From Propionivibrio dicarboxylicus (GTDB taxonomy: Bacteria; Pseudomonadota; Gammaproteobacteria; Burkholderiales; Rhodocyclaceae), in NCBI GenBank assembly GCA_945902805.1, contig CAMDMZ010000013.1, positions 42,369-106,368 of the forward strand: a stretch of DNA of 64,000 nucleotides, read 5' to 3'. Made by a program: the position numbers and the translations under genes. Under the pieces are notes generated by a model, which worked only from the letters and a program-made list of their open reading frames with translations, was not told the DNA's origin and ran no database searches. Within the stretch, counting starts at the first letter, position 1; each line of letters opens with the position of its first letter. This document shows, piece after piece, positions 37,468 to 47,156 of this stretch.

Positions 37468-39780
37468 TCAATGGCCGTTACCGGTGAGATAAAACGCAGA
37501 CCAGAAGAAGGGGTGTGGATTGTTGATGCGGAGTTTATTTTGTGCGTCGCGTAGTGCCTGACGTTTGTCCATTCCCGCCGCAACGCCACGGTAGAACTCT
37601 TGCATCAGTTCCGATGTCGCTTCGTCGTCCACTTCCCAAAGGCTGGCGACGATGTTTCCGGAACCGGCATACAGGAAGCCGCGAGTCAGACCAACCAGAT
37701 CATCGCCGCTGGTGACGCGCCCCAGTCCGGTCTCGCAGGCGGAAAGTACGACCAGATCAGCACCCAGGCGCAACTGGTACAGTTCATTGACGGTTAGTGA
37801 TCCGTCCTCGTTTTCACCTTTAGCCAGTAGCAGTCGTGAGGAGAGTGCATTCTCTGCATTGAATTGCCCATGCGACGCGATGTGTATATAGCGGAAATCA
37901 GGTGCAAGTTTTTTGAAGGCACTTTCAGTCGCTTGGCCGCGAACCAGCAATGAGCTTCCGGTAATGCGCGCGGCGATAGTTTTTGCCTCAACTTCGGCAC
38001 TCGGGAGATCGAGGCGGGCATCACCGAGATCCGGGTTACCAAAAATCACCATTCGATCCGGCGCTCGCTGCTTGGGACGCTCCAGATACTGAACAACACT
38101 TGAGCTAGGAAGGATGCGTAAGCGGGAACTGGCGACGATGAAATCTTTCCCGTCGTGCAGCATCGAAAAAGGCAGATAGTGCAGGATGCCATGCGGCACG
38201 ATCATCAGATCCTTGCCACTCACTGCTTTGCCTAAAGGGGCGAGTAGCCGTTGATATAGCCTTTTGGCCGAGGCAGTCACCGACTCTTCTTGTTCTTTCA
38301 TCGCCTTACGCAAGGCGCGAATCTCTGATTCGAGGCCCGCGCCGTCTAGCGTGAACGCCTGGACGTCGTTGCTGCCGAAAACAAAGGCGACCAGATTTTG
38401 GTCGTCGCCAAAAAATTCAACCAGTACTTCATTCTTAAGCAAATGCTTGCGGATACCATCCATTGCAATCGACGATACCGTGATCAACGAGGATAGCTCT
38501 GGTTGCGCACGGCGCAACCTATCGGTCTGCGCAGCCAGTCGCCCACGGACGGTTCTGCCACCTTCCGCATCGAGACCACGTTGCACCAGGACTTCCTTCT
38601 CGACGTTTTCAAGTTCTGCGACAAGCGTGGCCGATTCGCCGCCGAAATCGCGTTTGGCGGCTAGCAAGTCCACTAACGCTCGTGATTTCGAGCGTTCAGC
38701 CGCCTCGAAGGCATCAGTCTGGCGACCCGCCTTGAGTGCCACGGCAACCAGCCGCGAATAGACGGTTTGTTTGTCGGTAACAAATCCAATCTTGTTGATC
38801 TCGGTATTGATCGTCGAACGTTGCTGTTCGATGATCTCGATCGCACGCCGGTAGAAGCCAATGGCTTCGTCAAGTTTGCCTTCGTGCTCGGCGATGCGGC
38901 CACGGTCGAACAACATCAGCCAGTAGATTTCCCCGTTGGCGCTGGCCGCAGGGATTGCCAGCAAGCGATCAAGATCTTCCTTGGCCTGGGCATGGCGACC
39001 GGTTTCGAGGCGACTTTTCGCGAGGAGATAGCCACGTGGCAATTCTGCCCACATCCAATAACTGGTGCCTTGGAAAATGGCGCCACTAAACAAGTTGTCG
39101 AGAAACTTGCGCAACTTGAAATAACGATCACTCTCCAGCATTTCTACGGCTTTGTCGAACCGGCCCAGTGCGGCGTAGCCGCGTGCCAATGCGAATACCT
39201 TGACCGGCGCGTAGTCGTCAAAGAGTGGGAAGGCGACACTCGCGTCTTCAATCTTCTGCAGCCACTTTTCGGCTTCCGGACGATCACCGCTGGTAACGGC
39301 CGCAATCACCATGGTCGACATGGCCTGAATCTCAAGGTCGCGATCATCCGAACCTTCGTCGGTGATCCACGTCATCACGGCTCTGGCAGCCTTCACTGCA
39401 TCGGCGTACTGGCCCAATTCAAGCAAGGCCTCGGCCCGCATCAGGCGTATGGACGGCGTCGCATCGTCGAGACCGAAAAGGCGGGTGCGACGATCGCCTT
39501 TGGCGACTAAACGCTCAACCTGATCAAGACACGTGAAAAGACGGTCATAGCGCTTTGTCTTCGAGTAAGCGAAACAAAGCGCGTGCTGGTCACGCGTACG
39601 AAACTGTCGCTTGGCGGCTTCCGATTCCAGCAGGGTTTCCAGTTGATCGAAACGGCCAGTGGCGGCCAAGGTGACGGTATCCTCATCAACCCCGGCATGG
39701 GCTGGGACTGAGAGGAGAAGCAGCGCAACCGCCGCTGCAGTCAGAAGTCGATCAAGGACCGGGATAAGACTACGAAACAT
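37468..39780 (-). CDS. exported TPR-CHAT domain (caspase-like) protein
   Basis: 770 residues. Signal peptide ending PAHA (about residue 29), then about 350 residues of TPR-like helical repeats (ALLELGQYADAVKAARAVMT, GYAALGRFDKAVEMLESDRY, GKLDEAIGFYRRAIEIIEQQ). From about 480 there is a CHAT domain, a clan CD peptidase relative of caspases. The catalytic pair is intact: His637 in YIHIASHGQF and Cys682 in VVLSACETG. Most studied TPR-CHAT proteases are cytoplasmic, but this one carries a signal peptide and should act in the periplasm or outside. A beta-barrel-like gene lies directly upstream on the same strand. Confidence 0.92.
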   Translation of the reverse strand: MFRSLIPVLDRLLTAAAVALLLLSVPAHAGVDEDTVTLAATGRFDQLETLLESEAAKRQFRTRDQHALCFAYSKTKRYDRLFTCLDQVERLVAKGDRRTRLFGLDDATPSIRLMRAEALLELGQYADAVKAARAVMTWITDEGSDDRDLEIQAMSTMVIAAVTSGDRPEAEKWLQKIEDASVAFPLFDDYAPVKVFALARGYAALGRFDKAVEMLESDRYFKLRKFLDNLFSGAIFQGTSYWMWAELPRGYLLAKSRLETGRHAQAKEDLDRLLAIPAASANGEIYWLMLFDRGRIAEHEGKLDEAIGFYRRAIEIIEQQRSTINTEINKIGFVTDKQTVYSRLVAVALKAGRQTDAFEAAERSKSRALVDLLAAKRDFGGESATLVAELENVEKEVLVQRGLDAEGGRTVRGRLAAQTDRLRRAQPELSSLITVSSIAMDGIRKHLLKNEVLVEFFGDDQNLVAFVFGSNDVQAFTLDGAGLESEIRALRKAMKEQEESVTASAKRLYQRLLAPLGKAVSGKDLMIVPHGILHYLPFSMLHDGKDFIVASSRLRILPSSSVVQYLERPKQRAPDRMVIFGNPDLGDARLDLPSAEVEAKTIAARITGSSLLVRGQATESAFKKLAPDFRYIHIASHGQFNAENALSSRLLLAKGENEDGSLTVNELYQLRLGADLVVLSACETGLGRVTSGDDLVGLTRGFLYAGSGNIVASLWEVDDEATSELMQEFYRGVAAGMDKRQALRDAQNKLRINNPHPFFWSAFYLTGNGH

Positions 39781-39816
39781 GGCTGCGGGCGATTACAGGT
39801 CGCAACAAAATTTGCA

Positions 39817-39848
39817 ATCGGCACGGGACCGCCACACCCCGTGCCGAT
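39817..39848 (-). terminator. strong hairpin after the barrel-like gene
   Basis: Perfect 11-base arms ATCGGCACGGG (39817-39827) and CCCGTGCCGAT (39838-39848) with a 10-base loop. On the minus strand it begins 7 bases after the stop of the barrel-like gene and is followed by TGCAAATTTT, a weak T-tract. It may terminate or attenuate transcription before the CHAT gene 37 bases further on. Confidence 0.65.
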
Positions 39849-39854
39849 CGAGCA

Positions 39855-41105
39855 TCAGAACCAGTAACCGAAGTTAATCTTCGTCATGTTTGAATCCTTG
39901 GCATGGACATAACCAAGGCCGGCACGAATGAAGCTGCGAGCCGAAAACGCGCTCTTGTTGGTACCCAAGGTCACATTGATTTCCTGGCTGTTGTCGACAA
40001 ACGGCTTGTCGCCAAAGTAACGCGCGTCGATCAGTGAGTACTCGATGGACATCTTCGAACCACCAATCGTGACCGGCTGCGACAACATGATGCCGTTACG
40101 CATGCCCGTCGTCGAAATATCCGGATTGAATGAATAATCCCCGGAGGCGAACTTGGCGGTTTTATAGATGCCGACCATGTTGCCGATCGCCAAGTCAAAA
40201 CCACCCATTTCCATCATGTAGGTGCTGGCCAGCGTTGCGGAGTAGAGACCAGCGACCGTTGCCAGATCCGCCGAGCCGACGAAGGACAGCTTGACGCCCG
40301 GCGTCAGAGTCCAGTTGTCAGACATCGGGAATCGATACGCGACGCCCAATCCACCCTGCAGACTCTTGGCCCCATCGAGCTCGGAATAAGTGATCGGTAG
40401 CTGGAACACCAACTGACGACGCGGGTCGATATCATTGCGGAAAGTGTACGACAGTGGGATATGAACAACACTGGTCTTCAAGTCACCAATCTTTCCGCTG
40501 CCGTAGCTAACGCCAACACCTATAAGGTTCGACTTACCGTCGGCGGCGACACTGGCGGGTGCGGCGATATTGGTGGCGACTTCGGTGAAGCTGCTGGAGA
40601 AATCACTGCCCAACGTGGTCGGGATCAAGCCGCCTTGTCCGGTAATTGGGCTGAAGGGTGAATTCTTCGCCTGATAATTCAGGATTTTGCCCAAGATATC
40701 GTTTGTTTTCAGGTATTCCTCGAGCTTATCGAGGCTGTCATCGCGATTGGCCCCGGCAAAGACTTCATTGACATTTAGGCCGGGAATCGAGAAGTTCAGG
40801 CTGGAACTCGATCCTGCGAAGCTCAGGTTCATCAGCAGGCTGTTGAAACCTGCCGCGACACTGATTCCGTCCGTCGTGGTGTTGGCACCCGGGAAGAGTG
40901 AACTGATATTGCTCGATTTGACGGAATCGAAGAACTGTTCTGCAGTCTTCGCCGAGACACCCGAGCATAGCCCCAAGGTGCTATCCGTAATGTTCAGAGC
41001 ATAGGGTTTGGCGACCGCATTGATATTTGCGCATTGAGCCATAGCGCCGACCGCAGATAAGGAGAGTGCGGTTCCAAGAAGTCCGTGAATTGGTCTTAGT
41101 TTCAT
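39855..41105 (-). CDS. outer membrane beta-barrel-like protein, uncharacterised
   Basis: 416 residues with a signal peptide (ALSLSAVGAMA|QC). The mature protein is rich in Ser, Gly and Asn with alternating hydrophobic strands (LIGVGVSYGSGK, VVHIPLSYTFRN, FRAGLGYVHA-like repeats). It ends in MTKINFGYWF, the terminal aromatic residue expected for insertion by the Bam machinery. The region 20-150 looks like an N-terminal plug or passenger. No family was recognised. Base composition is less GC-rich than the neighbours. It is transcribed toward the exported CHAT gene, so the two may form a pair. Confidence 0.75.
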   Translation of the reverse strand: MKLRPIHGLLGTALSLSAVGAMAQCANINAVAKPYALNITDSTLGLCSGVSAKTAEQFFDSVKSSNISSLFPGANTTTDGISVAAGFNSLLMNLSFAGSSSSLNFSIPGLNVNEVFAGANRDDSLDKLEEYLKTNDILGKILNYQAKNSPFSPITGQGGLIPTTLGSDFSSSFTEVATNIAAPASVAADGKSNLIGVGVSYGSGKIGDLKTSVVHIPLSYTFRNDIDPRRQLVFQLPITYSELDGAKSLQGGLGVAYRFPMSDNWTLTPGVKLSFVGSADLATVAGLYSATLASTYMMEMGGFDLAIGNMVGIYKTAKFASGDYSFNPDISTTGMRNGIMLSQPVTIGGSKMSIEYSLIDARYFGDKPFVDNSQEINVTLGTNKSAFSARSFIRAGLGYVHAKDSNMTKINFGYWF

Positions 41106-41237
41106 GATTTTGTTACTCCCTCAAGTTTTGTCGTGACAAATGGTGCAAGCTAAAACGCACTAGATATGGTAGCCCAACAAAGTGACTTTGTTTGAATAAT
41201 TGCTGCTATTCAAAATCAGGTGCGTGCGTGGTTCGCT

Positions 41238-44200
41238 TTACAACAACACACGCTCCACGCCGCCCGCATTTGCTGCGCGCAGGTAGTTTTGCATCCAGTC
41301 GGGTCCGAGGATCGCTTTGGCCATTTCCACCACAATATAGTCGGCTTCGAGGTTGGCGTCATCGTTGTAGCGGGCGAGGCCTTGGAGGCAGGAGGGGCAG
41401 GAGGTGAGAATCTTGACTTGGTTTGGCGCCGTCTCGCCAGTACCGACTTTTCGTAAGCGCGCGGCCCCGGCCTCGACTTCTTGTTGCTTGCGAAAACGCA
41501 CCTGCGTTGACACATCCGGCCGCGTCACGGCCATGGTGCCGGATTCGCCGCAGCAGCGGTCGTTCAGATCGACCGGCTGGCCCATCAGCGCATTCACGAC
41601 CTTGATGCCCGAGTGGTGCTTCATCGGCGTGTGGCAGGGCTCGTGGTACATGTACTGAGTGCCCTTGATCCCGTCCAGCTTGATCCCTTTTTCAAACAGC
41701 CATTCGTGAATATCGACCAGGCGACAGCCGGGGAAGATCTTGTCGAACTGGTACTGCAGCAACTGGTCCATGCAGGTGCCGCAGCTGACCACCACGGTTT
41801 TGATGTCGAGGTAGTTCAGCGTGTTGGCGACGCGGTGGAACAGCACACGGTTGGCGGTGGTGATGGCCTGGCCGCGATCTTCGTCGCCGTTCGAGGTTTG
41901 TGGATAACCGCAGCAGATGTAGCCCGGCGGTAGCACGGTGGTGGCGCCGGCGTGCCAGAGCATGGCCTGCGTGGCGAGGCCAACCTGCGAGAACAGACGC
42001 TCGGAGCCGCAGCCAGGAAAATAGAACACCGCATCCGAATCGTCTTCCACTTTCGGATTGCGGATCACCGGGATCAGCGCGTCGTCTTCGATGTCGAGCA
42101 GAGCGCGCGAGGTGCGGGTGGGTACATCCTTCGGCATCGGTTTGGTGATGAAGTGGATCACCTGCGCCTTGATGTCCGGCCGGCCCAGTGTCGCCGGCGG
42201 GTGTTTGACAGTATCGCTGGTCAAACCAAATGTCTTACCCAGCGTGTAACCCAGCCGTTGCGCCTTGTAGCCGAGCTGAATCATGCCGGCGCGCATCAGC
42301 TTGATGGTGGATGGATCGGTGGCGTTGAGGAAAGCCATTGCGGCGGCGGTGCCTGGATTGAACTTTTTCTTTCCCTCGCGCCGCAGGAAGTTGCGCATGG
42401 CGATCGAGACATCGCCGAAATCGATATCCACCGGGCAGGGGTTGACGCAGCGGTGGCAGACCGTGCAGTGGTCGGCGACATCCGAAAACTCGTCGAAATG
42501 CTGCAGCGAAATGCCGCGCCGGGTCTGCTCTTCATACAGAAAGGCCTCGACCAGCAATGAGGTGCCGAGAATCTTGTTGCGCGGCGAGTAGAGCAGGTTG
42601 GCGCGTGGCACATGCGTCGAGCAGACCGGTTTGCACTTGCCGCAACGCAGGCAGTTTTTGACCAACTCGGAAATCTTGCCAATGTCCGATTGCTCCATGA
42701 TCAGCGATTCGACGCCGAGCAGGGCGAAGGAGGGCGTGTAGGCGTCGCGCAGGTCCGCGCCCGGCATCAGCTTGCCCTTGTTGAAACGGCCTTCCGGGTC
42801 GATGCGGTTCTTGTAGGCGCGGAAGGGGGCGATTTCTTCCTCGGCCAGATACTCCAGCTTGGTGATGCCGATGCCGTGCTCGCCGGAGATCACGCCGTCC
42901 AGCGACTTGGCCAGAGCCATGATGCGGTCCACGGTCTTGTAGGCCGTTTGCAGCATCGCGTAGTGGTCGGAGTTGACCGGGATGTTGGTATGCACGTTGC
43001 CATCGCCGGCATGCATGTGCAGGGCGACGAAGACGCGGCCGCGGAGGATTTCTTTATGGATCTCGGCGATCTTTTCCAGCACCGGGCGGTAGGCGGCGCC
43101 GTCGAAGATGCTTTCCAGTGGCGCGCGCAGTTCGGTCTTCCACGACACGCGCAGGCTGTAGTCCTGCAATGTGGGGAAGAAGTGCTCGATGCGGTCGAGG
43201 TAGCCCTGCCAGCGGTCGCGCACATTACCGATCAGTTCCAGCGCCTGCTCGCGGCGGTCGCCAAGCAGTTCTTCCTTGTCGAGGTCGGTGTCGCCGGTAT
43301 GCAGCGGAAGTTCGCCCTGCAAGAAGCCAGTCAACGCGTTGCACAATTCCAGCTTGTTCTGGATCGACAGCTCGATGTTGAAACGCTCGATGCCGTCGCA
43401 GTAGTCGCCCATGCGCGGTAGCGGAATCACCACGTCCTCGTTCACTTTGAAGGCGTTGGTGTGACGCGAAATCGCCGCCGTGCGGGCGCGGTCGAGCCAG
43501 AACTTCTTGCGCGTTTCCGGGCTGACGGCGATGAAGCCTTCGCCACCGCGGGCGTTGGCCATCTTTACCACGGCCGAGGCGGCCGCCATCACGGCGTTTT
43601 CGTCGTCGCCGACGATGTCGCCGATCAGCACCATCTTCGGCCGGCCATGGCGCTTGGCTTTCGTCGCGTAGCCGACGGCGCGTACATAGCGTTCGTCGAG
43701 ATGTTCGAGGCCGGCAAGGATCGCGCCGCCGGGCTGGGTTTTGAGAAAGTCGGTGATCTCGACGATGGACGGCACGGCGTCGCGCACCTGGCCGAAGAAT
43801 TCGAGACAGACCGTGCGCGTGACGGGCGGCATCTTGTGCAGCACCCACACGGCGGAAGTGATCAGGCCATCGCAACCTTCCTTCTGCACGCCGGGCACGC
43901 CGGCGAGGAACTTGTCGGTGACGTCCTTGCCCAGGCCTTCCTTGCGGAAGCGCTTGCCCTCGACTTCGAGCATTTCCTCGCCGAGCTTCTTCTTGCCGCT
44001 GGCATCGTAGCGGGTGAGGCGGAACTTGACCAGCGCCTGATCGTGGATTTTGCCGAAGTTGTGGTCGAGGCGTTCGATCTCCAGCCATTCGCCGTCCGGC
44101 GTCACCATCTTCCACGAGGCCAGGTTATCCAGCGCCGTGCCCCACAACACCGCCTTCTTGCCGCCGGCATTCATCGCGATATTGCCGCCGACGCAAGAGG

Positions 44201-45005
44201 CATCGGCCGAGGTTGGATCGCAGGCGAAGACGAAGCCTGCGTCTTCGGCCTTTTCCATCACGCGCCGCGTGACGACGCCGGCACCGGTGAAAACGGTGGC
44301 GTAGTCGCGCTCGGTACCCGGCAGGCGCTGCATTTCCACCGCGCCCATGTCGATCAGTTTCTCGGTATTGATCACCACCGATTTGGCATCCAGCGGTACC
44401 GCGCCACCGGTATAGCCGGTGCCACCGCCACGCGGGATGATAGTCAGGCCGAGCGCGATGCACTCTCGGACCAGCGGTGCCATCTCAGCTTCGGTATCTG
44501 GTGTGAGGACAACAAACGGGTATTCCACACGCCAGTCGGTGGCGTCCGTCACATGCGCCACGCGGGCGAGGCCGTCGAAACCGATGTTGTCTTTGCGGGT
44601 ATGGCGGGTCAGTGCCTTGAGTACTCTTTTGCGCAGTTCGCGCGTGTCGTCAAACCAACGCTCGAAGCTTTCCACGGCCTTGGTGGCGGCGGTCAGTAGT
44701 GCGCCGACACGTTCATTCCCGGCGCGACGTTTCTCGATTTCGCGCAGCCGATGCCGTAACGCCTCGACCAGCGCGTCACGTCGTTCGCGGTTGGCCAGCA
44801 GGTCGTCTTCCAGATAGGGATTGCGCCGCACCACCCAGATATCGCCCAGCACTTCATACAGCATCCGTGCCGAACGTCCAGTCACGCGCTCCGCACGCAG
44901 CTCATCGAGCGTCGCCCAGGCGGCGTTGCCGAGCAAGCGAATGACGATCTCGCGATCCGAGAACGAGGTGTAGTTGTAAGGGATTTCGCGGAGACGGGCG
45001 TTCAT
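41238..45005 (-). CDS. giant FAD-linked oxidoreductase fused to Fe-S/CCG domains (DUF3683 type)
   Basis: 1255 residues. The start at 45005 gives [20 protein letters not shown], typical of the DUF3683 N-terminal domain; the frame is open to 45062. Domains in order: DUF3683 (about 1-160), FAD-binding type 4 with [20 protein letters not shown]-oxidase C-terminal with [14 protein letters not shown], two 4Fe-4S motifs ([11 protein letters not shown] and [14 protein letters not shown]), and two CCG domains ([21 protein letters not shown]). This is a GlcD-GlpC-like fusion, probably a D-2-hydroxyacid (lactate-type) dehydrogenase feeding quinone. Residues 1186-1194 (KVGTGETAP) come from a repeat copy. 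Confidence 0.9.
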   Translation of the reverse strand: MNARLREIPYNYTSFSDREIVIRLLGNAAWATLDELRAERVTGRSARMLYEVLGDIWVVRRNPYLEDDLLANRERRDALVEALRHRLREIEKRRAGNERVGALLTAATKAVESFERWFDDTRELRKRVLKALTRHTRKDNIGFDGLARVAHVTDATDWRVEYPFVVLTPDTEAEMAPLVRECIALGLTIIPRGGGTGYTGGAVPLDAKSVVINTEKLIDMGAVEMQRLPGTERDYATVFTGAGVVTRRVMEKAEDAGFVFACDPTSADASCVGGNIAMNAGGKKAVLWGTALDNLASWKMVTPDGEWLEIERLDHNFGKIHDQALVKFRLTRYDASGKKKLGEEMLEVEGKRFRKEGLGKDVTDKFLAGVPGVQKEGCDGLITSAVWVLHKMPPVTRTVCLEFFGQVRDAVPSIVEITDFLKTQPGGAILAGLEHLDERYVRAVGYATKAKRHGRPKMVLIGDIVGDDENAVMAAASAVVKMANARGGEGFIAVSPETRKKFWLDRARTAAISRHTNAFKVNEDVVIPLPRMGDYCDGIERFNIELSIQNKLELCNALTGFLQGELPLHTGDTDLDKEELLGDRREQALELIGNVRDRWQGYLDRIEHFFPTLQDYSLRVSWKTELRAPLESIFDGAAYRPVLEKIAEIHKEILRGRVFVALHMHAGDGNVHTNIPVNSDHYAMLQTAYKTVDRIMALAKSLDGVISGEHGIGITKLEYLAEEEIAPFRAYKNRIDPEGRFNKGKLMPGADLRDAYTPSFALLGVESLIMEQSDIGKISELVKNCLRCGKCKPVCSTHVPRANLLYSPRNKILGTSLLVEAFLYEEQTRRGISLQHFDEFSDVADHCTVCHRCVNPCPVDIDFGDVSIAMRNFLRREGKKKFNPGTAAAMAFLNATDPSTIKLMRAGMIQLGYKAQRLGYTLGKTFGLTSDTVKHPPATLGRPDIKAQVIHFITKPMPKDVPTRTSRALLDIEDDALIPVIRNPKVEDDSDAVFYFPGCGSERLFSQVGLATQAMLWHAGATTVLPPGYICCGYPQTSNGDEDRGQAITTANRVLFHRVANTLNYLDIKTVVVSCGTCMDQLLQYQFDKIFPGCRLVDIHEWLFEKGIKLDGIKGTQYMYHEPCHTPMKHHSGIKVVNALMGQPVDLNDRCCGESGTMAVTRPDVSTQVRFRKQQEVEAGAARLRKVGTGETAPNQVKILTSCPSCLQGLARYNDDANLEADYIVVEMAKAILGPDWMQNYLRAANAGGVERVLL
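41427..41451 (-). repeat. dispersed 25-base repeat, copy 9 (inside the FAD/Fe-S gene)
   Basis: Minus strand reads AAAAGTCGGTACTGG then CGAGACGGCG, followed by CCAAAC as in copy 2. It is in frame and encodes KVGTGETA between the last two cysteine motifs of the second CCG domain. Confidence 0.85.
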
Positions 45006-45068
45006 GCGAGTGTGGGCGGCAAAGGCAAGGGCACATTTTAGGCGATTGGCGGCCAGAGCCATCCGGTT

Positions 45069-45971
45069 TCAGCCGGCCAGGCGCTTGCCTCCGGCCGCCT
45101 GGATGTGCGCAATGGCAGGATGCGGCAGACGCCGCTGAGTGGAAATCGCGTACCAGCTCTCGCTGACGCCATGGAGCGTTCCCACCGGCATGGCATCGAA
45201 CTGTGCCGCAATGTCTTCCTGCATACCCGTCGGTGCGGGAAAGAGCCCGAGCCCGGCGCGGCCGAAGGTCTTGAGCAGCGCGCTGTCAGAAAACTCCCCG
45301 ACCACCTGCGGTCGCAAGTCGCGGGCCGCGAACCACGCATCGATCGCGCTGCGCAATGGATCGCCATGGCTCGGCAGCAGCAAGGGTGCGTCGTTCAGAC
45401 GCGCGGGGAAGTCGGGTGTGTAGATTTCATACAAGGCTGTGCCGGCATACAGTGCAATCTCAACGTTGGCCAGCAGATGGGAATGTAGCTTGAGATTGGC
45501 CCGATGCGGCGCTGACTGGTCGGCGATCACCAGATCCAGCCGATTAAGTGCCAGTTCGCCCAACAGGCTCTCGAAATCCCCTTCGATGCATTCGAGCCGC
45601 ACCGACAAGGGCGGCTGCAGCACGTTCTCGAGCAAACGAAAGGCCACCAGTTTTGGCACCGCATCGGTCACACCAACGGCGAGGCGAGGCCGCGTGGTTT
45701 GGCTGTCGGCAAGCGCCTCGCGCATTTTGTCGCCCAACTGAAAGATTTGCTCGGCGTAGGCCAGTGCCGTCCGACCGGCAGCCGTCAGCACCAGCGAGCG
45801 GCCTTGCGGCGCCAGCAAAGCCTGGCCGAGCTGGCGTTCGAGTTGGCCAAGCTGCGTGCTGATGGTTTGCACCGAGAGCCCCAGCCGTTCCCCGGCGCGG
45901 GTGATGCTACCTTCCTTGGCAACGGCCCAGAAGTAGAGCAAATGGCGATAGTTGAGGTCATCAGGAGTCAT
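45069..45971 (-). CDS. nhaR: LysR-family regulator, NhaR-like
   Basis: 300 residues. The HTH region NYRHLLYFWAVAKEGSITRA-GERLGLSVQTISTQLGQLE matches NhaR, the activator of the Na+/H+ antiporter gene in E. coli, better than generic LysR proteins (YFWxVxKEGS, QTIS). The effector domain follows from about 92. No antiporter gene is nearby; instead it is divergent from terC across a 153-base gap with an inverted repeat. Regulation of terC by sodium, pH or a related stress is therefore plausible. Confidence 0.85.
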   Translation of the reverse strand: MTPDDLNYRHLLYFWAVAKEGSITRAGERLGLSVQTISTQLGQLERQLGQALLAPQGRSLVLTAAGRTALAYAEQIFQLGDKMREALADSQTTRPRLAVGVTDAVPKLVAFRLLENVLQPPLSVRLECIEGDFESLLGELALNRLDLVIADQSAPHRANLKLHSHLLANVEIALYAGTALYEIYTPDFPARLNDAPLLLPSHGDPLRSAIDAWFAARDLRPQVVGEFSDSALLKTFGRAGLGLFPAPTGMQEDIAAQFDAMPVGTLHGVSESWYAISTQRRLPHPAIAHIQAAGGKRLAG

Positions 45972-45976
45972 ATAAC

Positions 45977-45995
45977 GTTCCTGTTTAATGGGAAC
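45977..45995. promoter_or_regulatory. inverted repeat between nhaR-like gene and terC
   Basis: GTTCC (45977-45981) and GGAAC (45991-45995) flank nine bases. The dyad starts 6 bases before the nhaR-like start codon and 130 bases before terC. Position and symmetry fit a LysR-type autoregulatory site; binding is inference. Confidence 0.45.
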
Positions 45996-46124
45996 ATATT
46001 ATCGAGAAATAGCGCTTTTTTGGGAAATGGGACCGATCTACACTGCGCCTGTCATCAAGTGGCGGCAGGGCTAAGCTCAGCGAGGGCGCCCCTTAGCAAG
46101 ATTCCAATGGAAGGAGAGGCAGGC

Positions 46125-47084
46125 ATGGAAAGCATCGGCAACATCTGGTTATGGGCGAGTTTTGGCGCCATTGTTCTGGTCATGCTGGCCATCGACCTGT
46201 TCGTGGTCGGCGGTGGAAAACAGCACCGCGTCTCTTTCCGCGAGGCCGCGACCTGGTCGGTGATCTGGGTCTCCGTATCGTTCCTGTTTGCCGCCGGGTT
46301 GTGGTGGTATTTGGACGGCAGCTTCGGCCGCGAATTGGCCAACGAAAAGTCGCTCCAGTTCATCACCGGCTACCTGATCGAAAAATCGCTGGCGGTCGAT
46401 AACGTCTTCATCTGGCTGATGCTGTTCGCCTTCTTCGGCATCCCGCTGGAACTGCAGAAACGCGTGCTGGTGCTGGGCGTGCTCGGCGCCATCGTCATGC
46501 GCACGGCGATGATCTTCGCCGGCGCCTGGCTGATTGCCCAGTTTCACTGGATTCTCTACGTCTTCGGCGCCTTCCTGCTGGTCACCGGTATCAAGATGTG
46601 GTGGTTCGCCGACGAAAAGCCTGATCTCGCCAACAATCCGCTACTGAAATGGTTGCGTGGCCACATGAAGATCACCGACGAACTGCACGGCGAGAAGTTC
46701 TTCGTCTGGCGTGATGGCGTGCGCTACGCCACGCCGCTGTTCCTGGCGCTGGTGCTGGTGGAAATCTCCGACCTGATCTTCGCCGTTGATTCGATCCCGG
46801 CGATCTTCGCCATCACCGGCGATCCTTTCATCGTCCTGACCTCGAACGTGTTCGCCATCCTTGGCCTGCGTGCGATGTACTTTCTGCTCGCCGATATGGC
46901 CGACCGCTTCTCGCTGCTCAAGTACGGTCTCGCGGCAGTGCTGGTGTTCATTGGCGTGAAGATGATCCTGATTGATATCTACAAGATCCCGATCGGCTTC
47001 TCGCTGGCCGTGGTCGCCACTTTCATCGGCATCTCGATCTGGCTCTCGCTACGCAAGGAGAAGCGCGAACGCTCAGACGGTTAG
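46125..47084 (+). CDS. TerC/Alx family integral membrane protein
   Basis: 319 residues, about nine membrane helices. ATG 46125 is chosen because AAGGAGAGGCAGGC precedes it and MESIGNIWLWASFGAIVLVM is the family N-terminus; the frame is open far upstream. Signatures are DLFVVGG, EKSLAVDNVFIWLMLFAFFG and ALVLVEISDLIFAVDSIPAI, the last two carrying the conserved membrane acidic residues. TerC/Alx proteins are linked to Mn2+ export and metal loading of exported proteins. It is likely controlled by the divergent NhaR-like regulator. Confidence 0.92.
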   Translation: MESIGNIWLWASFGAIVLVMLAIDLFVVGGGKQHRVSFREAATWSVIWVSVSFLFAAGLWWYLDGSFGRELANEKSLQFITGYLIEKSLAVDNVFIWLMLFAFFGIPLELQKRVLVLGVLGAIVMRTAMIFAGAWLIAQFHWILYVFGAFLLVTGIKMWWFADEKPDLANNPLLKWLRGHMKITDELHGEKFFVWRDGVRYATPLFLALVLVEISDLIFAVDSIPAIFAITGDPFIVLTSNVFAILGLRAMYFLLADMADRFSLLKYGLAAVLVFIGVKMILIDIYKIPIGFSLAVVATFIGISIWLSLRKEKRERSDG

Positions 47085-47111
47085 GAACCAGGGTCATGTC
47101 GTACGGCTAAG

Positions 47112-47136
47112 AAAAATCGGCGCTGGCGATACGGCG
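47112..47136 (+). repeat. dispersed 25-base repeat, copy 10 (between convergent terC and kinase genes)
   Basis: AAAAATCGGCGCTGG then CGATACGGCG, with a one-base loss in the AAGTC part. Read on the minus strand it begins 20 bases after the kinase gene stop with the T-run last, the common placement. Confidence 0.82.
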
Positions 47137-47156
47137 CCTGGGCAAATCGGCGGCGG

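Noticed and set aside
40530..40570. A further repeat copy in the barrel-like gene
   Set aside because: Bases around GTCGGCGGCGACACTGGCGG share the composition but need several gaps to align with the consensus.
43461..44699. 412-residue plus-strand open frame
   Set aside because: It lies wholly antisense to the well-conserved FAD/Fe-S gene. High GC in third positions leaves the opposite strand open by chance; its translation shows no motif.
45996..46124. Manganese (yybP-ykoY) riboswitch in front of terC
   Set aside because: TerC/Alx genes often have one, but the conserved GGGGAGUA-type core and paired flanks could not be found in the leader.
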